Shown: positions 25,939 through 35,102, numbered from the stretch's first letter. The stretch: DNA of 64,000 nt from Bacteroidetes bacterium ADurb.Bin174 (GCA_002070265.1 MWCX01000023.1:1-64000); one strand, 5' to 3'. Notes: generated by a model from the sequence alone, not told the origin. Numbers and translations: made by a program.

Positions 25939-27105
25939 CTATTCAATTTTTTCAAGCGTTTTCCATACCTGATACAGTCCTCTCGGCACATGGAAGCAAC
26001 CTTTCCATTTCCCGCCTTTCAGGTCGAGCAGTACCTCGCCTTGACGGTTGAGATAGCCCCACCATTCGGGGTATTTGGGATCCTTAAATCCCTTCCAGGT
26101 ATAGTCATGTACTTTTTTAAACCAAGCCAAACATTCTTTGCAACCTGTCAGTTGATAACCTTTGATAAGCGAAATGAGTGTCTCAATATGCACCCACCAC
26201 AGTTTTTGGTCCCATTCAAGTTGCTGGGTCGGAGCATCTTTTCTATCCATAAAGTAAAAGATACCACCGTATTTTTTATCCCAGCCGTACTCTATCATCG
26301 TGAGCGTTATTTTTACAGCTTTTTCGATAAGCTCGGGACGATTGAGACGCACACCCAAGTCCATGATGAACCACATGGCTTCGATGGCATGTCCGGGATT
26401 GATGAGACGGCCATCGAAAGTGTCGGACAGGGAGCCGTCTGCCTTTACGTTTTCTATGACAATGCCGCCCAACTCGGGACGATAAAACACTTCCAACACT
26501 TCGTGCAGGCACTCGTCTATTGTTTTTTGCAACACTTCGGGTTCCAGCAAATGTTCAATTTCCAAAGCAAGATTACACAAAATCATGGGCAAGGAAAAAG
26601 ATTTTATATCGCGTGTTCCGGGATGTGCTTTGTTCCATTTTCCTTTTGGGTTATCTCGCTTGGCGAGTACGATGTCGAATGTTTTCCGGGCAATTTCAGC
26701 ATATTCCTTGTTACCTGTGGCTTTGCTCAGTTGTCCGAAAGCCATTGTGGCAAACGTGTAGGAGAAGATGTTGTAAGGTTCCACCAAGGGTTTTCCTTCT
26801 CGTGTCAGTGAAAAATACCAGTTGAGCTTGCCGTCGTGTCCGTATTTTTTCAGGAATTCCGCTCCCTGAATGGCGCAATCTAACCACTCCTGCCGTTTTT
26901 CCACATTATTATACAACATGGAAAACATCCACACTTGCCGTCCTTGCAGCCAAATGAATTTGTCGGTGTCAAATACATTTCCTTCTCTGTCAAGACAGGT
27001 GAAGTAACCACCATATTCCTTATCCTGTGATTTCTCTAACCAGAAAGGAACCACATTGTTCAAAAGTTCATCGCGATACTGCGATACTAATTTTTTGCAA
27101 TTCAT
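25939..27105 (-). CDS. AGE family epimerase (N-acylglucosamine 2-epimerase-like)
   Basis: 388 residues, the usual length of the AGE (alpha/alpha)6-barrel family. Family motifs: WLQGRQVWMFSMLYN, the catalytic-His segment INPGHAIEAMWFIMD, LWWVHIETLISL with a second His, and a C-terminal HVPRGLYQVWKTLE. Members interconvert epimers at C2: GlcNAc/ManNAc, glucose/mannose, or cellobiose/mannobiose. The INPGHAIEAMWF form is closer to monosaccharide (AGE) enzymes than to cellobiose epimerases, but the substrate is not certain. It lies 7 bp after the MFS transporter, so the two probably act on the same imported sugar in the cytoplasm. Confidence 0.88.
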   Translation of the reverse strand: MNCKKLVSQYRDELLNNVVPFWLEKSQDKEYGGYFTCLDREGNVFDTDKFIWLQGRQVWMFSMLYNNVEKRQEWLDCAIQGAEFLKKYGHDGKLNWYFSLTREGKPLVEPYNIFSYTFATMAFGQLSKATGNKEYAEIARKTFDIVLAKRDNPKGKWNKAHPGTRDIKSFSLPMILCNLALEIEHLLEPEVLQKTIDECLHEVLEVFYRPELGGIVIENVKADGSLSDTFDGRLINPGHAIEAMWFIMDLGVRLNRPELIEKAVKITLTMIEYGWDKKYGGIFYFMDRKDAPTQQLEWDQKLWWVHIETLISLIKGYQLTGCKECLAWFKKVHDYTWKGFKDPKYPEWWGYLNRQGEVLLDLKGGKWKGCFHVPRGLYQVWKTLEKIE

Positions 27106-27112
27106 AGTTGTT

Positions 27113-28516
27113 TTATTTATTTTCTTTCATCCAAAAACGTTCTATATCTTCCAATGATTTTCCTGCCGTTTCGGGCATTAACCTCCATACAATCAGCATA
27201 TAAGGCACACACATTACAGCAAAGAGCCAGAATGTTCCTGCGGGAGTCAAAGTGGAAAGCATCCAGGGAGTCAACTGCCCGATGAGGAACGTACCGACCC
27301 AAAGTGAGAGTCCGGCAATACTCATAGCCAGACCCCGTACTTTCGTCGGATACATTTCCGATAAGAACACGAAGATAACGGCACTGATCGATCCGGCTGT
27401 AAAAAAGATATACAGTAGGAAACATACGAGCAGGAATAAGTTTGAAAGTCCCATTTCCTGACCTTTGAAGAAATAAAGACCAATCAGGATTAATGTCAGT
27501 ATCATTCCTGAAACTCCGATGTAAACCAATTTTTTTCTACCTATCTTATCAATAAAGAACATGGCCAAAACGGTTGTGGCAGCATTTACCACTCCTATAA
27601 GTGATTGATAAAACAGCGAGTCTCCGCTTGACAGTCCGCTGTTTTCAAAAATAGTCGGTCCGTAATACAGCACGGCATTTACTCCCATAAACTGTCCCAG
27701 CATAGCTATTGCCGCCCCGATAAGCACTGCCCTGAGAATCCAGGGCTCAAGCAGAATTTTCCAATTGGATTTTTCTTTGCCTTGAAGCATTGCTTTTGTT
27801 TCATTTATTTGGAATTGGACTTTTTTCTTATCCTTATAAATATTATGTAGTGTTTTGGTTGCCTCCGGTTCGCGCAAGTGGACAATCAGCCATCTCGGAC
27901 TTTCGGGAATTAAAAAGATAACAGTCAAAAACAAAAGAGCCGGAACGGCTGCGGCACCGAGCATAGCACGCCATACTTCGGTACTGAATATTTTAAACAT
28001 CAACTCATTACTTGATTGGAAAACGTGAGATAGATTCAGCAGGTAATAATTCATCAAATACGCTCCCAAAAAACCGATAGTTACGGCTAACTGATAGAGC
28101 GATACCATCCTGCCCCGGTAGGTGGTGGTGGAAATTTCCGATATGTAAACGGGACAAACAATCGACACAATACCGATACCGGCGCCGCCAATCATTCTAC
28201 TGATGACTAAGATATCAAGATTAGGAGCTATCGCACATCCGATAGCCGAAATAAAAAATAAAACGGCTGATATCATCATCGTGGGTTTCCTACCTAGTTT
28301 ATCGCTTAAAGCACCACTAATGGAAACGCCCATTATAGAGCCGACCAAAGCACTGCCTACATACCAGCCACTTTGAAGCGGCGTGAGGCCAAACTGGGAG
28401 GTTACTTTAGTCACAGTTCCTGAAATTACAGCGGTGTCATAACCAAACAAGAACCCGCCTAAGGCAGCGATAAAAGATAGGAAAGCAACGTAGCGTATGT
28501 TTTCAGTTTTCGTCAT
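27113..28516 (-). CDS. MFS sugar porter family transporter
   Basis: 467 residues and 12 predicted membrane helices. Sugar-porter signatures: GGFLFGYDTAVISGT in helix 1, DKLGRKPTMM, PVYISEISTTTYRGR, PESPRWLIVHL after helix 6, DKIGRKKLVY and the C-terminal PETAGKSLEDIE. The family moves monosaccharides such as xylose, glucose or mannose across the inner membrane with protons. First gene of the PUL 1 operon. It is divergent from a ROK regulator, with two inverted repeats in the shared 263-bp region. A fragment of a second copy survives at 14445-14494. Confidence 0.93.
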   Translation of the reverse strand: MTKTENIRYVAFLSFIAALGGFLFGYDTAVISGTVTKVTSQFGLTPLQSGWYVGSALVGSIMGVSISGALSDKLGRKPTMMISAVLFFISAIGCAIAPNLDILVISRMIGGAGIGIVSIVCPVYISEISTTTYRGRMVSLYQLAVTIGFLGAYLMNYYLLNLSHVFQSSNELMFKIFSTEVWRAMLGAAAVPALLFLTVIFLIPESPRWLIVHLREPEATKTLHNIYKDKKKVQFQINETKAMLQGKEKSNWKILLEPWILRAVLIGAAIAMLGQFMGVNAVLYYGPTIFENSGLSSGDSLFYQSLIGVVNAATTVLAMFFIDKIGRKKLVYIGVSGMILTLILIGLYFFKGQEMGLSNLFLLVCFLLYIFFTAGSISAVIFVFLSEMYPTKVRGLAMSIAGLSLWVGTFLIGQLTPWMLSTLTPAGTFWLFAVMCVPYMLIVWRLMPETAGKSLEDIERFWMKENK

Positions 28517-28566
28517 ATAAAACTCTTTATTGGTTTGATTTTTTAAAAATTGCGTTTATTAAAAAA

Positions 28567-28675
28567 ATATGATGCGAATATATAAAACTATTTTATTATA
28601 GACAAAACAATTAATAAAATATTTTATCAAATATGTTAGAAAACATATTTTTGCTTCAAAATTCATCTAAAATGG
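28567..28675. promoter_or_regulatory. Probable ROK operator/promoter region of PUL 1
   Basis: AT-rich region with two perfect 9-bp inverted repeats: ATTTTATTA (28590-28598) / TAATAAAAT (28612-28620), 13-base spacer, and AAATATGTT (28629-28637) / AACATATTT (28642-28650), 4-base spacer. It lies between divergent ROK and MFS genes and is duplicated at 14508-14617. The sequences are seen; binding by the ROK protein is inference. Confidence 0.65.
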
Positions 28676-28779
28676 AATTTAATTGTTAAAATATACAGGT
28701 ATAATTTTTATATTTCTATTTTTTCCTTTAAACTTGCATAATTTTTATATTAGCAATTATTTTTAACCATAAAAATATT

Positions 28780-29991
28780 ATGACTTTTAAATTTATACAA
28801 GAGATAAATTCAGGTTATAAAAATGCTTATCTGAAAAGAGAAATTATCTGCTGTTATATCAACAACGGGGAGTGTACATTGGCGGATTTAGGTAGAGAAA
28901 TGGGTTTGAGTGTACCTACCGTCACCAAGTTGGTTGCAGAGCTGATGGATGATGGCTTTGTTTTGGAATTAGGTAAGCAGGAAACCAGCGGTGGACGGCG
29001 TCCGAGTATCTACGGGCTAAATGCAAATTCCGGATATTTTGTCGGAGTGGATATGCGACAATTTCACATCAATATAGGTGTGATTAACTTTAAAGGAAAG
29101 TTAGTTGATTCGCAGATGAATATACCTTTTCAGATGGATCATACACACGAAAGTTTCGACAACTTGTGCAATATAATAAGCGACTTTTTAGAAAAAACAA
29201 CAGTTCCACGAGAGTTAATATTAAGTATTGGGATTAATATATCAGGGCGGGTCAATACTGAATCCGGGCACAGCTACAGTTTCTTTTATTTTGACGAAAG
29301 ACCGCTGACGGAAGTTTTTAAGGAGCGGTTTGGAATAAATGTCACCATTGACAACGATTCGCGGTCGATGGCTTATGGCGAATACATGAAAGGATGTGTC
29401 AGTGGTGAAAAAAATGTGCTGTTCGTCAATGTGAGTTGGGGGCTTGGAGCAGGGATTATAATCAACGGGAAACTATATTATGGTAAATCGGGATTTTCAG
29501 GTGAGTTTGGGCATATGACCGCCTTTGAAAATGAGGTAATATGCCACTGTGGAAAGAAAGGTTGCCTTGAAACGGAGGCTTCAGGAAGTTACATTTATAA
29601 AAAATTTCTTGAAAAAATTGCGGAAGGTTATTCGTCGTCATTGACAAAGAAAATAGAAAAAAACAAATCTATAGTTTTAGAAGATATTATACATGCTGCG
29701 CTAAACGAGGATATATTGGCAATAGAGCTGATAGAGGATGTGGGCAACACGCTCGGAAAACACATAGCGGGGCTGATAAATTTGCTGAATCCGGAACTGG
29801 TTGTTATAGGCGGAACTGTAGCAAATGCCGGCGATTATTTAATGTTACCACTTAAGAGTGCCATGAAAAAATACTCTTTAAACTTGGTAAGCAAGGATAC
29901 GGCTCTGAAACTTTCCAAATTAGGTGATAAAGTCGGCCTTATCGGTGCGTGCATGCTTGCAAGGAGCAAGATACTCGGATTGATTCCATAA
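28780..29991 (+). CDS. ROK family transcriptional regulator (NagC/XylR-like)
   Basis: 403 residues. The N-terminal winged helix-turn-helix (about 10-75) contains ECTLADLGREMGLSVPTVTK. The ROK sugar-kinase fold follows: YFVGVDMRQFHINIGVI, DNDSRSMAYGE, WGLGAGIIINGKLYYG, GEFGHM, the zinc-site CHCGKKGCLETEASG, and PELVVIGGTVANAG. ROK repressors usually release DNA when a sugar or sugar phosphate binds. It faces the MFS-AGE-susCD operon, so it very likely controls PUL 1. A degraded copy of its leader and first ten codons lies at 17188-17265. The stop codon is almost directly followed by a MITE-like element. Confidence 0.93.
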   Translation: MTFKFIQEINSGYKNAYLKREIICCYINNGECTLADLGREMGLSVPTVTKLVAELMDDGFVLELGKQETSGGRRPSIYGLNANSGYFVGVDMRQFHINIGVINFKGKLVDSQMNIPFQMDHTHESFDNLCNIISDFLEKTTVPRELILSIGINISGRVNTESGHSYSFFYFDERPLTEVFKERFGINVTIDNDSRSMAYGEYMKGCVSGEKNVLFVNVSWGLGAGIIINGKLYYGKSGFSGEFGHMTAFENEVICHCGKKGCLETEASGSYIYKKFLEKIAEGYSSSLTKKIEKNKSIVLEDIIHAALNEDILAIELIEDVGNTLGKHIAGLINLLNPELVVIGGTVANAGDYLMLPLKSAMKKYSLNLVSKDTALKLSKLGDKVGLIGACMLARSKILGLIP

Positions 29992-29992
29992 A

Positions 29993-30152
29993 CGGTGTTT
30001 CATAAGCGCCCAACTGCTGCGTTACTTTCGATATTCGGTCTCAGTCACATACTTCAGTATGCTCCTTTGCCCTCAATCTCAGTGCCTTGCATTTGAACAC
30101 TTCTAAGACACCTTGCGGGTTTTTGGTTAAATATTTACTTTTGAGACAGCCC
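29993..30152 (+). mobile_element. MITE-like element, copy 2
   Basis: CGGTGTTTCATAAGCG to ACTTTTGAGACAGCC, same order and length as copy 1, with a few substitutions. It begins one base after the ROK stop codon. Confidence 0.75.
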
Positions 30153-30236
30153 CAACATATATTTCCGCCATGCCCTCAGTAGTTGATTACCTTCATTTTG
30201 AGCCATTAACTGCAAATATGAGGGAATAAAAGAAAC

Positions 30237-30281
30237 AAAAAAACCAACTATTTCACATCACAATGATTTAGTTGGTTTTTT
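30237..30281. terminator. Bidirectional rho-independent terminator
   Basis: AAAAAAACCAACTA pairs with TAGTTGGTTTTTT across an 18-base loop. A- and T-tracts on both sides suit the convergent ROK gene (+) and PEGA lipoprotein gene (-). The gap 29992-30328 holds this and the MITE-like copy. Confidence 0.85.
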
Positions 30282-30328
30282 GTATTAAATATGAGTTTAA
30301 CAAATATCCCTAACTGCTATCTTAAAAC

Positions 30329-30841
30329 TTATTTCGCTTCTAATATTTTTGCTTTCTCTTTTTCAAATTCTTCCTGGGTGATGATGTTATCATCCAGCAG
30401 TTGTTTTAGCTCTTTAAGCTTGTTGAATTTTACAGATGATTGATCGTCTTGTGTTTGTGAGACTGGGGTAGCTGGTTGTTCTTGTTCAGCAATCGGTACC
30501 ATCTCATAGGTGTGTGTAGGATTATATTCCATCGTCCATAAAAAGGGAACCAAAAGAAACAAACCACCGATGATGGCACCTACATCAGCTTGTTCCGTTC
30601 GTGAAAAGGAAGTATATAAATCTTCATAACCTTCTTTTACTAATTTCACCGTGGTTTTGCTACCCACAATTTTTGTGTCGGTGTGAGAGTAGGGCGTTTT
30701 TCCCACGGGCTGACCGTCAATGTAAATTTTCGCTTCTCCCGGAATTGATTGTATCAGTGTAGTACTGGCACAACCGGAAAATAAAATGGCAATCGTTAAT
30801 AATAAAGCGATTGCTTTCGTTGTGATTGAATAAGTGTTCAT
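30329..30841 (-). CDS. Lipoprotein with PEGA domain and SHOCT-like C-terminus
   Basis: 170 residues with a lipoprotein signal (lipobox ILFSGC). A PEGA domain (about 27-75) contains SIPGEAKIYIDGQPVGKTPY and TTVKLVKEGYEDL. A hydrophobic helix (GAIIGGLFLLVPFLWTM), a Gln/Pro/Thr linker and a SHOCT-type C-terminal helix pair (LKELKQLLDDNIITQEEFEKEK) follow. It is probably an envelope-anchored structural or assembly protein; the specific role is unknown. It is a single gene bounded by a terminator and a tripartite repeat. Confidence 0.8.
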   Translation of the reverse strand: MNTYSITTKAIALLLTIAILFSGCASTTLIQSIPGEAKIYIDGQPVGKTPYSHTDTKIVGSKTTVKLVKEGYEDLYTSFSRTEQADVGAIIGGLFLLVPFLWTMEYNPTHTYEMVPIAEQEQPATPVSQTQDDQSSVKFNKLKELKQLLDDNIITQEEFEKEKAKILEAK

Positions 30842-30956
30842 AGCTGTTTTTTGTGTAAAGTTGTAGTTTGATTGTTGTTGTTGATGTCAAGTAAGATGAC
30901 CTTAAATTGATGTCACAAAGTTATTGAAAAGAAATTAATGTGCAAGTGTTTTTTTT

Positions 30957-31091
30957 GGAAGTTAAAGAAGTTAGAGAAGTTAACGTGTTGCGAGTTCCGC
31001 GGTCCGGGGTCACGAGTTCCGTTTTTAGTTCATCGTTCTTCACTCTTCGTTCTTCACTCTTCGTTCTTCGTTCTTCGTTTTTCGTTCTTAG
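30957..31091 (+). repeat. Tripartite intergenic repeat, full
   Basis: Plus-strand order: AAGTTAAAGAAGTTAGAG units, GAGTTCCGCGGTCCGGGGTC, then (TTCACTCTTCGTTC)n units ending TTCGTTCTTAG, one base before the rny stop codon. This copy points into the 3' end of rny rather than towards a promoter. Confidence 0.75.
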
Positions 31092-31092
31092 C

Positions 31093-32619
31093 TTATTTCG
31101 CGTAACTCACCGCCCTCGTTTCCCTAATTACCGTAATTTTCACCTGACCGGGATAGGTCATTTCGTCCTGGATTTTTTTGGCGATATCGAATGATAATAA
31201 TTCGGTTTCTTTATCATCCAGCTTATCAGCTCCAACGATTACGCGCAGTTCTCTACCGGCTTGTACGGCATAGGATTTAACAACGCCCGGATATTGTGCT
31301 GCCAGGCTTTCAAGGTCTTTAAGGCGCTTGATATAAGCTTCCACAATTTCACGTCTTGCTCCGGGTCGTGCTCCCGAAATAGCATCACAAACTTGCACGA
31401 TGGGTGCGATCAGACTTTCCATCTCAACTTCATCATGGTGTGCACCGATTGCGTTGCAAACTTGCGGTTTCTCTTTGTATTTTTCAGCCAGGTGCATACC
31501 TAAGATTGCGTGTGGTACTTCCGGTTCATCATCAGGCACTTTGCCAATGTCGTGTAACAATCCGGCACGTTTGGCGGTATTGGGGTTTAAGCCTAATTCA
31601 GAAGCCATGGTAGCAGAAAGATTGGCTACTTCGCGCGAGTGTTGCAGGAGGTTCTGTCCGTATGAAGAACGATATTTCATTTTCCCTATCAAACGTACCA
31701 GTTCGGGGTGTAAACCGTGAATACCTAAATCTATGGCAGTTCGTTTACCTACTTCAACGATTTCTTCTTCTATTTGCTTTTGTACTTTGTTGACTACCTC
31801 TTCGATACGGGCAGGGTGGATGCGTCCGTCAGTTACTAATTGATGCAGTGATAACCTGGCAATTTCTCTGCGTACAGGGTCGAAAGCAGAAAGAACGATG
31901 GCTTCGGGTGTGTCATCAACGATGATTTCTACGCCGGTAGCAGCTTCCAAAGCCCGGATGTTGCGACCTTCACGGCCGATGATCCTACCTTTAATTTCAT
32001 CCGATTCAATGTGAAATACTGTCACTGAATTTTCAATGGCTGTTTCGGTGGCTACTCTCTGAATGGTGTTGATGATCACTCTTTTGGCCTCTTTGTTAGC
32101 AGTCATCTTTGCCTCAGCCATGATGTCATTGATGTACGACATCGCATTGGTTTTGGCTTCATCTTTCAAGGATTCAACCAATTGTTCTTTAGCTTCCGCA
32201 GCAGATAAACCTGAAACATTTTCCAATTGCGTTTGAGCCTGATGGACAAGCTGATCAAGTTCTACTTTCCTTTTTTCAAGCAGTTGAAGTTGTTGTTCTT
32301 GCGATTCTTTCAGTGCATCCACTGAATTCATTTTACGTTGAACTTCTCCTTGCTTTTGATTAAGCTGCATTTCGCGCTGCTGGAGTTTCACTTCTCTGTC
32401 TTGTATCTTGGCGTTGCGCTGTTGCACTTGTTGTTCGTGTTCAGCCTTCAGTGCGATGAATTTCTCCTTAACCTCAATCAGTTGGTCTTTTTTAAGCAAT
32501 TCTATTTCGGCTAAAGCATCTTTCTTTCTTTTCTTTTGAAGGGCAGAGTTGATAAGCAATATCACTCCGCTTCCAAGAAGCAAACCGGCTATTCCGGTGA
32601 TGATTATATATAAAGTCAT
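31093..32619 (-). CDS. rny: Ribonuclease Y
   Basis: 508 residues, the standard length. An N-terminal membrane helix ([19 protein letters not shown]) and a long charged coiled coil (about 30-190) precede the KH domain ([19 protein letters not shown]). The HD domain with [13 protein letters not shown] and AGLLHDIGK carries the metal-binding His-Asp pair. RNase Y is a membrane-tethered endoribonuclease that starts mRNA decay. It lies downstream of zapA and the ZapB-like gene, with a hairpin between, so it may be partly uncoupled from them. Confidence 0.96.
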   Translation of the reverse strand: MTLYIIITGIAGLLLGSGVILLINSALQKKRKKDALAEIELLKKDQLIEVKEKFIALKAEHEQQVQQRNAKIQDREVKLQQREMQLNQKQGEVQRKMNSVDALKESQEQQLQLLEKRKVELDQLVHQAQTQLENVSGLSAAEAKEQLVESLKDEAKTNAMSYINDIMAEAKMTANKEAKRVIINTIQRVATETAIENSVTVFHIESDEIKGRIIGREGRNIRALEAATGVEIIVDDTPEAIVLSAFDPVRREIARLSLHQLVTDGRIHPARIEEVVNKVQKQIEEEIVEVGKRTAIDLGIHGLHPELVRLIGKMKYRSSYGQNLLQHSREVANLSATMASELGLNPNTAKRAGLLHDIGKVPDDEPEVPHAILGMHLAEKYKEKPQVCNAIGAHHDEVEMESLIAPIVQVCDAISGARPGARREIVEAYIKRLKDLESLAAQYPGVVKSYAVQAGRELRVIVGADKLDDKETELLSFDIAKKIQDEMTYPGQVKITVIRETRAVSYAK

Positions 32620-32664
32620 ATGTGTGATATTTTAATATTTAGTTATTTTATTAATGTCAGATAC

Positions 32665-32710
32665 AAAAAAACGCACACCAACCATGAAAGCAATCATGTT
32701 GATATGCGCG
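32665..32710 (-). terminator. Probable terminator/attenuator between zapA and rny
   Basis: Minus strand: an imperfect hairpin formed by CGCGCATATCAACATGA and TCATGGTTGGTGTGCG, followed by seven T. It could end or attenuate the zapA transcript before rny, or be the 3' end of a small RNA. Confidence 0.6.
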
Positions 32711-32734
32711 GGAATAATTGATTGTACGATAAAC

Positions 32735-33028
32735 TTATTCCTGATTCAATACAGCATCTACCTCTTCTTCAAGCATTTTAATTCTTTCTGCGATAGGAGC
32801 TGTGTCTTCTTTCAGTTCATATTCTGAAACCTTTACTGCCAACTGGAATGCAACGAGTTTAAGTATATCTTCGTAAGCATGCTGATTGTATCTGTTATGA
32901 TACGTTTCAGTCAGTTTGGTAACCATCTTTTCGGCTTTCCTGTATTTTTCCTCGTCTCTTCGGGGAATGCTTAATGCAATAGGAAAACCTCCAATTTGAA
33001 CATGTATGGTAAAAATATCGTCGTTCAT
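32735..33028 (-). CDS. zapA: Cell division protein ZapA
   Basis: 97 residues from the ATG at 33028, the normal size of ZapA. It contains TIHVQIGGFPIALSIPRRDE at the N-terminus, then a helical region with RNQHAYEDILKLVAF-like sequence and a C-terminal coiled coil (AERIKMLEEEVDAVL). A longer frame starts at 33058 but would enter the upstream gene more deeply. ZapA binds FtsZ and stabilises the Z-ring. It overlaps the coiled-coil gene upstream, in keeping with a ZapB-ZapA-like pair. Confidence 0.88.
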   Translation of the reverse strand: MNDDIFTIHVQIGGFPIALSIPRRDEEKYRKAEKMVTKLTETYHNRYNQHAYEDILKLVAFQLAVKVSEYELKEDTAPIAERIKMLEEEVDAVLNQE

Positions 33029-33033
33029 ATGCT

Positions 33034-33327
33034 CTATTCGTTCAAGAGAGCTAAACATTGATCAATTTCCCGCACCATCCTGTCAATTTGTTTTTTGGCT
33101 TCAGCACGTTCTTCTTTGTTTCCACTGATCTGATTAGCCATTAACAGGTGATCGTTTTGTTTTCTTAGTTCAAGTATAGTACCGTGAGCTTCAATCAGGC
33201 TTTCATTTTTATGCGCTAATTCTGCTTTCAGACTGTTATTTTGAACTTGTAATGACTGATACTCCGCAATTAATTTTCGCAGTTTTATCTCAAACTTGCT
33301 GATTAGCTCTTCGTATCGATTGGTCAT
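33034..33327 (-). CDS. Small coiled-coil protein, ZapB-like
   Basis: 97 residues, almost all heptad coiled coil (YEELISKFEIKLRKLIAEYQ, LQVQNNSLKAEL, ILELRKQNDHLLM), no signal peptide. It lies directly before zapA with only a few bases between. A ZapB-like division role is inferred from position and structure; the sequence itself is low in family-specific motifs. A TATTTTTG promoter element lies 18 bases before the start, so it heads the zapA operon. Confidence 0.7.
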   Translation of the reverse strand: MTNRYEELISKFEIKLRKLIAEYQSLQVQNNSLKAELAHKNESLIEAHGTILELRKQNDHLLMANQISGNKEERAEAKKQIDRMVREIDQCLALLNE

Positions 33328-33344
33328 CTTAAGAAAATATCAGG

Positions 33345-33352
33345 CAAAAATA
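33345..33352 (-). promoter_or_regulatory. -7 element TATTTTTG before the zap operon
   Basis: Minus-strand TATTTTTG, fitting TAnnTTTG, 18 bases upstream of the ATG at 33327. Confidence 0.5.
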
Positions 33353-33379
33353 ATTAAATGAATTTGATAAATCAAATTT

Positions 33380-35062
33380 TTAGTGCTTTTTATTTTTCGC
33401 TATAATTTCTTCTGCTCTTGCTAATGCTTCGGTGATGTTGTTGCAAATGTTCTCATCTCCGATCCTCTCGTCAATTTTGGCTTTTTTAATGGCGTTGCGG
33501 ACTTGTTCATTCACGCCCGACAACACAATCACGGTCTTGTCTTTTTTCGACATCCGGATGAGGTTGTTTAGATTATTCAATCCGGTAGAGTCGATAAAGG
33601 GCACTTTCCGCATTCTGATAATTCTGACATCCGGACTGCTACCGATTTTTTTCATCGTCTCTTCGAATTTATTAGCCAATCCGAAAAAGAACGGACCTTC
33701 AATTTCATATACCTCAACTCCTTTGGGAAGTTGTAACATCTCCGATTCAATATTGCCTTCGACGTAGTCAGCTTCTTCCACTTCGTTTTGGAATATGTTG
33801 ATTTGAGAGCTTTCAGACATTCTTTTGACAAACAATACTACCGCCAACACCAAACCAAGTTCAATGGCAATGGTCAAATCAAAAATAACTGTCAATAAAA
33901 AGGTTGTAACCAATACCAACATATCTGATTTCAGACCTTTCAGCAAGGATCTGAAGGTTCGCCATTCACTCATATTGTATGCAACCATGACGAGTACTCC
34001 TGCCAGGCAAGCCATGGGAATGTGTTTGGTGAGATTACCCAGGAACAGTAAAATCAACAACAAGACGATAGAATGAATGATGCCTGCTACCGGAGTGCGT
34101 CCGCCATTGTTAATATTGGTCATGGTTCTGGCAATGGCACCAGTTGCGGGGATTCCTCCGAAGATAGGCGTTACCACATTGGCAATTCCCTGTGCTATCA
34201 ATTCCGTATTGGAATGATGCCTGTCGCCAATAACACCATCAGCAACCGTAGCTGACAGCAATGACTCTATTGCACCCAACATGGCAATGGTAAAAGCAGC
34301 CGGTATCAGCGTTTGCACCATATCAAAAGTAATTCTGGGTGCATCGGCTTTGGGTAAAGAGGGGTCAATGCTGAATCGATCACCAATAGTTTCGATAGAA
34401 GTAAAGCCGAAATATTCGCGCAAAACGTAAACTATCGCTGTCATCACAATGATGGCAATCAGAGAACCGGGTATTTTCTTTGAAAATTTTGGCGTGAAGA
34501 TAATGATGATAATGCTAAAAACACCGATAGCTAAAGCTACAAAATTGGTTGATTGAATATTTTTGGCATACACAATCCATTTGCTGATGAAGTCTGCCGG
34601 CATCGACTCTATGGTCATGCCAAATAAATCTTTTATCTGAGTAGCAAAAATGGTTAAGGCAATTCCGCTTGTAAATCCGACCACAATGGGATAAGGAATA
34701 AATTTGATGATTGCACCAAGCCTAAGCAAGCCCATGGCTATAAGCATAACACCTGCCAAAATGGTCGCAATGGTCAATCCTGTAACCCCGAATTCCTGCA
34801 CTATACCGTAAACGATGACGATAAAAGCACCGGTTGGTCCGCCAATCTGAACCTTGCTTCCTCCTAAAAATGAAATGATAAAACCTGCAATAATAGCAGT
34901 GAAAAGCCCTTTCTCAGGCGATACTCCTGATGCTATCCCGAACGCAATAGCTAAGGGTAAAGCCACAATCCCGACAATAATGCCGGCCATTAAGTCTTTG
35001 TAAAATAGTTCTTTGGAGTAATTTCGTAAAGCTGAAAACAGCTTAGGTTTAAAATGCATCAT
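33380..35062 (-). CDS. SulP family anion transporter with STAS domain
   Basis: 560 residues from the ATG at 35062 (35059 is equally possible). A longer frame to 35149 would be read through the repeat and promoter and is rejected. The membrane domain of about 12-14 helices includes DLMAGIIVGIVALPLAIAFG and GGSKVQIGGPTGAFIVI near the N-terminus and VVTPIFGGIPATGAIART. The C-terminal STAS domain (about 435-550) has VRIIRMRKVPFIDSTGLNN. SulP proteins move sulfate, bicarbonate or other anions across the inner membrane; which one is not clear. Monocistronic. Confidence 0.9.
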   Translation of the reverse strand: MMHFKPKLFSALRNYSKELFYKDLMAGIIVGIVALPLAIAFGIASGVSPEKGLFTAIIAGFIISFLGGSKVQIGGPTGAFIVIVYGIVQEFGVTGLTIATILAGVMLIAMGLLRLGAIIKFIPYPIVVGFTSGIALTIFATQIKDLFGMTIESMPADFISKWIVYAKNIQSTNFVALAIGVFSIIIIIFTPKFSKKIPGSLIAIIVMTAIVYVLREYFGFTSIETIGDRFSIDPSLPKADAPRITFDMVQTLIPAAFTIAMLGAIESLLSATVADGVIGDRHHSNTELIAQGIANVVTPIFGGIPATGAIARTMTNINNGGRTPVAGIIHSIVLLLILLFLGNLTKHIPMACLAGVLVMVAYNMSEWRTFRSLLKGLKSDMLVLVTTFLLTVIFDLTIAIELGLVLAVVLFVKRMSESSQINIFQNEVEEADYVEGNIESEMLQLPKGVEVYEIEGPFFFGLANKFEETMKKIGSSPDVRIIRMRKVPFIDSTGLNNLNNLIRMSKKDKTVIVLSGVNEQVRNAIKKAKIDERIGDENICNNITEALARAEEIIAKNKKH

Positions 35063-35081
35063 ATTTTCTAAAAAAACGGTG

Positions 35082-35089
35082 CAAAGATA
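35082..35089 (-). promoter_or_regulatory. -7 element TATCTTTG of the SulP gene
   Basis: Minus-strand TATCTTTG, 20 bases before the chosen start codon. The A-rich block of a tripartite repeat begins 14 bases further upstream. Confidence 0.6.
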
Positions 35090-35102
35090 GTACTTATTTG
35101 TT

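Noticed and set aside
25924-26811. 295-codon plus-strand frame
   Set aside because: Antisense shadow of the AGE epimerase gene.
30135-30206. 23-codon minus-strand frame (MAQNEGNQLLRAWRKYML, then GLSQK) running into a MITE-like end
   Set aside because: Too short and without support; the flanks of the other element copies do not encode it.
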